DNA from: Minisyncoccota bacterium
GTDB lineage: Bacteria > Verrucomicrobiota > Lentisphaeria > Oligosphaerales > MVZH01
Length of the DNA: 9,551 nucleotides
Direction: 5' to 3'
NCBI GenBank assembly: GCA_021734725.1
Contig: JAIPIM010000149.1
Span: 1-9,551, forward strand
Part shown: positions 1-5,334 of the stretch, piece by piece
Numbering within the stretch: position 1 is the stretch's first letter
How the letters are laid out: every line of letters begins with the position of its first letter
Notes under the pieces: generated by a model
What the model saw: only the letters and a program-made list of their open reading frames with translations
Database searches by the model: none
Told to the model about the DNA's origin: nothing
Program-made: the position numbers and the translations under genes

Positions 1-10
1 GTGCGTGAGA

Positions 11-86
11 TCAACAACTTACAGCCGTAAGCCGGACGCGGGCGTACTGACGTACGTCAAGGTCGGCGGCGGCTGTAAGTTGTTGA
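11..86. repeat. Perfect 17-bp inverted repeat forming a 76-nt hairpin element
   Basis: The arms TCAACAACTTACAGCCG (11-27) and CGGCTGTAAGTTGTTGA (70-86) are exact reverse complements. The stem can continue inward, with GCCG-g-AC (31-37) pairing with GTCGGC (62-67). The centre contains the perfect 12-bp palindrome TGACGTACGTCA (48-59). The element lies 50 bp beyond the stop of the minus-strand ceramidase-like gene. There is no T-run after either arm, so it is a poor fit to an intrinsic terminator. It more resembles a dispersed palindromic repeat (REP/MITE-like) or a processed RNA hairpin. Only one copy lies in this window, so its repeat status genome-wide is not shown. Confidence 0.75.
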
Positions 87-135
87 GATTGCGTGCAATG
101 GCACCTCGCAGTAGATGGCTCATGAATTATTCAGG

Positions 136-1440
136 CTAGTGTCCTGTAAAGGACATTCCTGTGCATTGGATTGGCCTATCTTGCCCCCATTCGGTACCGG
201 TCCCTTGAGCCAACCCCACAAGCTCATCAATGATCTGCTCGCCCGCTCCCGGAGGCAGAGATGTCCGGCTGCGCTCCAGCGGGTCCGCTGTATCTTCAGT
301 CACACCGTATCCACCAGCCTCGTAGTCCGCGCATGTCGGCACATACCCTGTCCATCCCCCACAGTAGCCAACCAACACGGCGGGATCCGGTCGCAGTCTC
401 TTCTTGAATGCCAATTGAAATTCCACAAAGAACTCGCCGGGAACAAAACCGACCGCGAAACGCCCAATCCGTACAGCATGAATCTCAGGTTTCACCTGGA
501 TGCACGGGTCCCTGACGTGAGGAAAGGTTAGGATACGACTTTCATGAACAAGGTTGAGTTGCGGCAGACACCGGGCCTTCCCCGCTGTACGCATGACTCC
601 CTCCGCGAGATCCTTCCCCGTTTTCTCCATTACCTCAAAATCGCCTCGCATACACTGGCGCGGGTGAACATTACCGGCCGCACCATTGGTGAAAATCGCC
701 AAAGCACCGGGAAAAGCCTCTTCAATGTGTCGACACGCCTCCCCGGGATAGTCTGCGCTGAATTCAGTATTCGCCGGACCGAGCGTCAATGCGTGGGCGG
801 TGTAATTGAAGAGTATGGCCTTGGCCCCGCGAGCGCTGTCAAGTCGCAAGACAAAAAGTTCAGGGTCAACGGGACCGGTCGTTATCCCCTCCTCGTATTC
901 CATCGCCATACGCGCTTTTCCATCCTCGTCCCGAACGCGGCGGTTGTGTGTCAGGTGCAGGTCCGTCCTCCCCACATAAGGAGTCACCTCTTCCAAGTCG
1001 TTGTAAGCCTCTTCGATGGCAGCGGCAATGGCCGCGTCCATCTCGTGAATCACTGGATCGGACGGTTCGTTGCCAAACAAATACAATGTGTCCGCGCCCG
1101 AATGCGTATGTGTTCCCGCCAGAATAACCCGGCACCCGGAGAGTTCCCGCACTCGCTTCGTTGTCATGGCACGAATACGATCCACGTCAACCCGGTCGAA
1201 ATGAGGCACGTCACACACGCACAGAGCTACGATCTCGGATTCTGAGGCCAGTACCAGCGCACGTGCTTTCAAACGGTCATGGGCCCTCCCTGGGCACCGT
1301 GGAATACGATCCGGCTTACCGGGGATACTCGGATTCCCAGGATCGTGCGGTGTTCTCCTGCGCGGGAAACACGCCATTATGCTACCAGGCGGCGGCGTAA
1401 TATCAGCCTGGGCTGTTCCAGCCTTCAGTATTGCCTGCAT
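136..1440 (-). CDS. Neutral/alkaline ceramidase-fold hydrolase (N-terminal domain type)
   Basis: The 434-residue product matches the N-terminal domain of the neutral/alkaline non-lysosomal ceramidase family (PF04734), a zinc amidase fold. Recognisable blocks are AGTADITP-like (7-17), GTHTHSGAD (109-117), FNYTAHAL (211-218), SADYPGE (228-234), NGAAGNVHP (252-260), VPGEFF (333-338) and GGWTGYVPT..GGYG (361-379). From memory of the Pseudomonas enzyme, the zinc ligands would correspond to a His of THTHSG, H216, E336 and Y378, all present. The catalytic Ser position seems to be H259. Full ceramidases are about 650-750 residues and carry a C-terminal immunoglobulin-like domain, which is absent here. 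No signal peptide is seen, so it is probably cytoplasmic and acts on an amide or ester other than ceramide. The start at 1440 is chosen because AAGGAG lies 7 nt upstream. A TTG at 1500 would extend the frame, but the homology begins just after 1440. The gene is transcribed away from the URO-D gene. Confidence 0.85.
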   Translation of the reverse strand: MQAILKAGTAQADITPPPGSIMACFPRRRTPHDPGNPSIPGKPDRIPRCPGRAHDRLKARALVLASESEIVALCVCDVPHFDRVDVDRIRAMTTKRVRELSGCRVILAGTHTHSGADTLYLFGNEPSDPVIHEMDAAIAAAIEEAYNDLEEVTPYVGRTDLHLTHNRRVRDEDGKARMAMEYEEGITTGPVDPELFVLRLDSARGAKAILFNYTAHALTLGPANTEFSADYPGEACRHIEEAFPGALAIFTNGAAGNVHPRQCMRGDFEVMEKTGKDLAEGVMRTAGKARCLPQLNLVHESRILTFPHVRDPCIQVKPEIHAVRIGRFAVGFVPGEFFVEFQLAFKKRLRPDPAVLVGYCGGWTGYVPTCADYEAGGYGVTEDTADPLERSRTSLPPGAGEQIIDELVGLAQGTGTEWGQDRPIQCTGMSFTGH

Positions 1441-1868
1441 CAATGAACTCCTTTTTCCGTTCCCAAATTGTCTCGTTGCAAGATACCTCCTGTCTTCCAA
1501 GCCGCCAGTTTTACCCTTCTAAGCACTTAAACAATTGTTCTTGCTCTTTAAGCAACGCTGACGGGTTCGACCCGGCAGTGAGCGAGATCGCTCGTCGCAC
1601 GTGTATGGCCTCAATCGGGAAACCATGGAAACCCATCCGGCTCAGCTTGCATCAATAAGTGACTCAGCCATATTTGAACGTCCACCCCAAAAAGGGTTCT
1701 TCAGAATCTGGCGTGGAGCCATGACTCTTAGCAGCAGCTCTTTTGTCGGAGTTCACACTTTGCCATGCTTTCCGCGGCACAACCTAAAGGTCGAATTCCG
1801 ACAACTCGGCACGAGCCTGAAGCCCCGAAAGCTGAACCACGCAACCCGCAACACAGGCACAATCAATC
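1441..1868. other. Divergent intergenic region between the ceramidase-like and URO-D genes
   Basis: These roughly 430 bp separate two divergently transcribed genes and should hold both promoters. I see no convincing -35/-10 pair. Structures present are the palindrome AACAATTGTT (1530-1539), an imperfect hairpin with CTG-A-CGGG pairing CCCG-G-CAG (1558-1578, loop TTCGA), and the dyad GAGCGA-GA-TCGCTC (1580-1593). Nothing beyond these stands out from 1600 to 1868. The short open frames here have no family resemblance and no ribosome binding site. Confidence 0.6.
1448..1453 (-). promoter_or_regulatory. Ribosome binding site of the ceramidase-like gene
   Basis: AAGGAG on the minus strand lies 7 nt before the ATG at 1440. 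It decides this start over the upstream TTG at 1500, which would add 20 residues of unlikely sequence. Confidence 0.75.
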
Positions 1869-2996
1869 ATGGACATGCTCCCCGTTGACACCGAAGCGTT
1901 TTGGCACCATGACATGGAGGCGCACCGCGATAACTGTTTTTACGAAGATGCCCCACAGGTGGCTCTCGGCATCCGAATGAGCAACGAATGCGTCTACGCC
2001 GAACTGGGAGAGGAAGGGGACCCTTGGGGACAAGAACCGCGCGACCGCCGCATCGACCTGAATAAGCGCTATAGCGATAAGGCCGAAACAATCGTCGGCC
2101 GCCGACTGCTGCCGGAGGAACTCCCCTACGACGACGAAATGTTTCCGCCGATTCGCAGGATCGGAGAAGTGTTTGGGGGAACCTACGAACAAGGCGTAAA
2201 AACAGGAGAATGGCTGCACAGCCCGATCGAAACGCCTCGAGAACTGGAAAAAATGCTCGACGACGTCGACCGGACCGACTTGCGGGAGTTCATGCTCCCC
2301 AAAAACTGGGAAAGCGAGAAAATACGCATTTTCGAAACATACGGCAAAAAACCGCCGCTTATGCGCGGTATCCGGGGGCCCGTCACGCTCGCCATGTCCA
2401 TATACGGCAACGAAAACCTGATCTTCCTCTATTACGATGCCCCGAACTTATTCGCGCGTTTTTCGGAAACCATCGGACGCGTTGTTCTGGAGATGGGAAA
2501 AGTCATGGATACAGAGGCCGGGTACAGTCCCGACCACGTACCCCCGGGATTCTCCTTCGCTGACGATGAATGCGCCCTGCTCACCCCCGAGATGTATGAA
2601 GTCTTCGGGTACCCGATCCTGAAGAACGTCTTTGACTATTACAGCCCCGAACCCGGGGATCGGCGATACCAGCATTCGGATTCGGCGATGGGACATATCG
2701 TACCGATCTTGGGACGGCTGAAGCTTACGGGCTGCAATTTCGGCCCTACGGTGCTCGTCAACGATATCAGACCGCATATGCCCCGCACCAGAATCGACGG
2801 TTGCCTGGCCCCCTTCACTTTCATGAACAACAATACGGATGACATTATCGAAGAGGTACGGCGAGATTGTGAAATGATTAAAGCCACCGGCACGAAAGGC
2901 CTCAACCTCCGTACCGCCGGCTCCATTAATAACGGCAGTCTGCTGACAAGCATGCATACCGTCATGTGGGCCATCCTGGAATACGGCAGGTATTGA
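1869..2996 (+). CDS. Uroporphyrinogen decarboxylase-superfamily (URO-D / corrinoid methyltransferase-like) protein
   Basis: The 375-residue product belongs to the URO-D superfamily (PF01208), which includes HemE and cobamide-dependent methyltransferases such as MtaA and CmuA. Supporting blocks are LMRGIRGPVTLA (164-175), FADDECALLTPEMYEVF (230-246), a HSDSAMGHIVPIL stretch (269-281), GCNFGP (288-293) and a C-terminal TAGSINNGSL (349-358). The RQAGRY motif of true HemE is absent, so haem synthesis is unlikely. Methyltransferase members bind zinc through H-X-C plus a later Cys. Here the equivalent reads H269-S270-D271, with C289 and C312 further on, so the metal site is altered. No transmembrane segment or signal peptide is seen. 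The ATG at 1869 has no good Shine-Dalgarno sequence. The second ATG at 1875 or the one at 1914 are alternatives. The short gap to the next gene points to a two-gene operon. Reaction and substrate are unknown; many bacteria of this type carry several such paralogues. Confidence 0.8.
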   Translation: MDMLPVDTEAFWHHDMEAHRDNCFYEDAPQVALGIRMSNECVYAELGEEGDPWGQEPRDRRIDLNKRYSDKAETIVGRRLLPEELPYDDEMFPPIRRIGEVFGGTYEQGVKTGEWLHSPIETPRELEKMLDDVDRTDLREFMLPKNWESEKIRIFETYGKKPPLMRGIRGPVTLAMSIYGNENLIFLYYDAPNLFARFSETIGRVVLEMGKVMDTEAGYSPDHVPPGFSFADDECALLTPEMYEVFGYPILKNVFDYYSPEPGDRRYQHSDSAMGHIVPILGRLKLTGCNFGPTVLVNDIRPHMPRTRIDGCLAPFTFMNNNTDDIIEEVRRDCEMIKATGTKGLNLRTAGSINNGSLLTSMHTVMWAILEYGRY

Positions 2997-3015
2997 TAGT
3001 ACAAAGGGAACAGCA

Positions 3016-4269
3016 ATGAAAGAAGTGACCATCTTCACCGACGACCGTTCACCGGAATCCATCCGGGTCTTTGCCATTGGAGACACTGACAAACCAACCA
3101 GTCTTGTCTACCCGGATTGGCCGTCGTTCCTGGCTGACGGGCGCCGCTTTGTCATGTACACGGATGACGGCCCCACCATCTGCGATCCAGACGACGATTG
3201 TGCGTTACGCCCCATTTTTCCCGGCTTCAACGAGAAAAACTACCGTACGTTTCGTGTCTCCCCAGATGGGCGTTACGCCTTTTTTCGCAATGACGCTGCG
3301 AGTAAAGAACCCTCGTCCTTAACCATATCACGGGTGGATCTGTCGAACCTGCAAGTGGAAGATGTCTATCATTCGCACGGCGGGAAATTGCCGGGTACGG
3401 ATGTTCCAATCCACCGCATGTCCTTCGATACCGTGTCCGCCGACAACCGTCGAACAGCCGGTGTGTGCCGACTGGATTCCAATACACAAAATGCCTTGTT
3501 TGGCCTTTTTGCATTGGACCTGGACACAAGCGAGTTTCACACAGTATGGATAGGCCCCTTCTTTAACAACGCACACCTGCGATATTGCCTTTCACCGGAT
3601 CCCGATGCCGCACACGATTTGCTCGTGCAGATGAACCACGGGGCCCGGTACGACGAAAAGGGAACAATGCTTGCATCGCTCGGACCACCCGCGGACAAGG
3701 GAATCGACATACACGTCATTCGCGATGACGGCACTAATCGGCGTGACTTGCCGTTCGGTCGTGATGGTCTCGAATCATGCATCGGCCATCAAGTCTGGCG
3801 CGGACAACACAGCCGCTCGGTCGTCACCATTTCCCTCCAGAATAAGGATATCAGTTACGGGTGGGCGGATGGATCGAATCAGGACATTCTCGCCGGTGAA
3901 CAAAGTCCGGTCGATATGGATGCGCCGCATCTCGGACGCCTTACTCCCGGCGCCCAACGTGTAACACTCTCACAGGGGTTCGATAAACCTCGCTTTAATC
4001 ATCTGTCCTGTGATGCGTCCGGCATGACTTTCGCCTTCGATACCTTTCCCATCTTCGATGGGGAACGGGCGGGGATGCAAATTTACACGGGCAAGGCCGA
4101 CAACACCACGGAACCGCTGCACTTGCAGTACATTCTCAACAGCGGCGTGACACTAAACAACAGCAATGGGTATCATTCCCACCCCGTGATCGCCCCCGAC
4201 GGCAGTTTTCTCCTCTTCAATTCAAATCTGAGCGGGACAAAACAGGCCTACATGGTCACCGGCATCTAA
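3016..4269 (+). CDS. Oligogalacturonate lyase (PL22)-like beta-propeller protein
   Basis: The 417-residue product reads as a TolB/oligogalacturonate-lyase type beta-propeller (PL22 family length is about 390). Repeating blades show SPDGRYAFF (82-90), LFALDLDTSEF (164-174) and APDGSFLLFNSNLSG (393-407). PL22-type landmarks are ESCIGHQVW (253-261), RFNHLSCDASG (326-336) and NGYHSHPV (384-391). In the Yersinia enzyme, as I recall it, manganese is held by two His of a Q-x-x-H-x-H motif and another His. Here the motif reads N384-x-x-H387-x-H389, so the His pair is kept and the Gln is changed. Known members cleave oligogalacturonides in the cytoplasm, and the lack of a signal peptide agrees. The start is supported by AAGGG 7 nt upstream, and the gene begins 19 bp after the URO-D stop, so the two are probably co-transcribed. 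A non-catalytic or differently specific propeller is possible. Confidence 0.7.
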   Translation: MKEVTIFTDDRSPESIRVFAIGDTDKPTSLVYPDWPSFLADGRRFVMYTDDGPTICDPDDDCALRPIFPGFNEKNYRTFRVSPDGRYAFFRNDAASKEPSSLTISRVDLSNLQVEDVYHSHGGKLPGTDVPIHRMSFDTVSADNRRTAGVCRLDSNTQNALFGLFALDLDTSEFHTVWIGPFFNNAHLRYCLSPDPDAAHDLLVQMNHGARYDEKGTMLASLGPPADKGIDIHVIRDDGTNRRDLPFGRDGLESCIGHQVWRGQHSRSVVTISLQNKDISYGWADGSNQDILAGEQSPVDMDAPHLGRLTPGAQRVTLSQGFDKPRFNHLSCDASGMTFAFDTFPIFDGERAGMQIYTGKADNTTEPLHLQYILNSGVTLNNSNGYHSHPVIAPDGSFLLFNSNLSGTKQAYMVTGI

Positions 4270-4289
4270 AAGGTCTTGCGCCCGTGTTG

Positions 4290-4318
4290 GGAGCGCCGGT
4301 GGCTCCTTTCCGGCTTTT
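4290..4318 (+). terminator. Terminator-like hairpin with overlapping alternative stem
   Basis: GCCGG (4295-4299) pairs with CCGGC (4310-4314) and is followed by TTTT, 20 bp past the propeller stop. A second stem, GGAGC (4290-4294) with GCTCC (4302-4306), uses the loop of the first, so the two exclude each other. Stems are only 5 bp and the T-run is short, so this is a weak terminator or an attenuator-like switch. Confidence 0.45.
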
Positions 4319-4360
4319 GGTGGTTGGCATGTTACAGTATTGACACCGGACAGGCAGTAC

Positions 4361-4379
4361 GGCGGTCCTCCGAGCCGCC
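4361..4379 (+). other. GC-rich hairpin in the leader of the ComA-like gene
   Basis: GGCGG (4361-4365) pairs with CCGCC (4375-4379) around a 9-nt loop. It is part of a structured 224-bp stretch before the ComA-like gene and may be one arm of a larger RNA fold. Confidence 0.4.
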
Positions 4380-4423
4380 AGTGTTGTATCGGTGAAGCGC
4401 GGACCGGAAGACCCGCAATACTT

Positions 4424-4470
4424 GTATGTAGCTGGGTGAGTGTGACGTGGTGACTTACCCCCATACATAC
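4424..4470 (+). promoter_or_regulatory. Long leader hairpin directly upstream of the ComA-like gene
   Basis: GTATGTA (4424-4430) pairs exactly with TACATAC (4464-4470), and GGGTGAG (4434-4440) pairs with CTTACCC (4454-4460) with one G-U pair. A symmetric 3-by-3 internal loop lies between them and a 13-nt apical loop closes the stem. The hairpin ends 12 nt before the ribosome binding site, so it could affect translation or mRNA stability. No T-run follows, so it is not a terminator. Confidence 0.55.
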
Positions 4471-4482
4471 CGTTGCTCAATG

Positions 4483-4488
4483 AAAGGA
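4483..4488 (+). promoter_or_regulatory. Ribosome binding site of the ComA-like gene
   Basis: AAAGGA lies 5 nt before the ATG at 4494. It favours this start over an in-frame TTG at 4473, which lies on the other side of the site. Confidence 0.65.
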
Positions 4489-4493
4489 ACACA

Positions 4494-5273
4494 ATGGACA
4501 CTCATACTTTCGCTGGCTTGGATGGACGGAATCGACAGGAAAAACCCCGTACCACGGGTAGAACCATGGTAATCGATTGGGGGATGGGACCCCATGCGCA
4601 GGAAGATCTTCTGGTAACCGCGGCACCGTTCTTTGACTTCGCCAAGGTGGCCGTCGGCATATCGAGACTCCTCGACAACGAACTGTTAACAACAAAAATC
4701 GACACTTATCGTGAGCACGGCATCGAAGCGTTTCCCGGTGGACAGTTCCTGGAGTACGCCGAAATGCAGGGGCGCACTGACATGTATTTACCGGCCGTAG
4801 CAGAAGCCGGATACCGGTGGATGGAAGTCTCCGATAACCTGGCGCCGGTCGAACTCGCCTGGAAAACGAAGTTGATCAAACAGGCAGTTGACGAGTACGC
4901 CATGCAGGTGTTCGGCGAAGTCGGCAAGAAAGAAGGCCTGGGCAAAGGGGTCCCCATGCTCGACGATGCGAAAGCCTGCCTGGATGCCGGCGCCTCCATT
5001 ATCTTGCTTGAAGCAGCGGAACTCATTCAACCCGAGACAGCAACCGAAGTCGAGCACATTGTCCAGGCAATAGGCGTCGACCAAGTTATGTTCGAACTCC
5101 CCGGGCCCTGGATCGAGGGGGTAAACCTCTTCGACATTCATCGCATGCGGCGGGAGTTGATCGACCGCTATGGCCCGGACGTGAACCTGGGCAATGTGGA
5201 TGCAGGCGAAATCGTCGCCGTAGAAGCGTACCGCCGTGCTTTGGGCGTGAACGCAGGCCACAGTCCTGAATAG
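4494..5273 (+). CDS. Phosphosulfolactate synthase (ComA)-family TIM-barrel protein, diverged
   Basis: The 259-residue product matches the phosphosulfolactate synthase family (PF02679; archaeal ComA, Bacillus YitD), which adds sulfite to phosphoenolpyruvate as the first step to coenzyme M or sulfolactate. The family order is kept: KPRTTGRTMVIDWG (17-30), FDFAKVAVG (47-55) with K51, HGIEAFPGGQFLEYA (75-89), EVSDN (111-115), EVGKKEG (142-148), AGASIILLEAAEL (165-177), VMFELPG (198-204) and GPDVNLGNVDAGEIVAVEAYR (227-247). Length agrees with the family (about 250). Archaeal and Bacillus members carry E-A/G-R-E-S-G; here it is E173-A-A-E-L-I, so the conserved Arg and Ser are lost. The usual C-terminal GLRGDT is also absent. 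A changed substrate is therefore likely, and true ComA activity should not be assumed. The protein appears cytoplasmic. The gene sits behind a structured leader, so it may be controlled separately from the two genes upstream. Confidence 0.8.
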   Translation: MDTHTFAGLDGRNRQEKPRTTGRTMVIDWGMGPHAQEDLLVTAAPFFDFAKVAVGISRLLDNELLTTKIDTYREHGIEAFPGGQFLEYAEMQGRTDMYLPAVAEAGYRWMEVSDNLAPVELAWKTKLIKQAVDEYAMQVFGEVGKKEGLGKGVPMLDDAKACLDAGASIILLEAAELIQPETATEVEHIVQAIGVDQVMFELPGPWIEGVNLFDIHRMRRELIDRYGPDVNLGNVDAGEIVAVEAYRRALGVNAGHSPE

Positions 5274-5282
5274 ACCTGATGT

Positions 5283-5302
5283 AAAAAGGCCGGAGAGTGC
5301 CT
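5283..5302 (-). terminator. Weak candidate terminator for the GH31 gene
   Basis: On the minus strand AGGC pairs with GCCT around an 8-nt loop and is followed by TTTT, about 33 bp past the GH31 stop. The stem is only 4 bp, so support is thin. It lies in the 61-bp space between convergent genes, which holds nothing else obvious. Confidence 0.3.
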
Positions 5303-5334
5303 GGATGATGCGCGCCGCCAAGAACTGCGAATTC

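Noticed and set aside
544..1245. 233-residue open frame on the plus strand
   Set aside because: Lies wholly antisense to the well-supported ceramidase-like gene and shows no family resemblance.
1562..1574. GGGTTCGACCC stretch resembling a tRNA T-arm
   Set aside because: The loop is 5 nt when paired, and no acceptor, D or anticodon arms can be formed around it.
1601..1888. 95-residue open frame in the divergent intergenic region
   Set aside because: No ribosome binding site, low-information composition, and overlaps the start of the URO-D gene.
1869..2996. Haem-pathway HemE identity for the URO-D gene
   Set aside because: The RQAGRY motif near the N-terminus of HemE is missing and there are no haem genes nearby.
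2448..3092. 214-residue open frame on the minus strand
   Set aside because: Antisense to the URO-D gene and the start of the propeller gene; no recognisable domain.
4340..4345. TTGACA matching a -35 box upstream of the ComA-like gene
   Set aside because: No acceptable -10 box at 16-19 nt spacing; the downstream bases are GC-rich.
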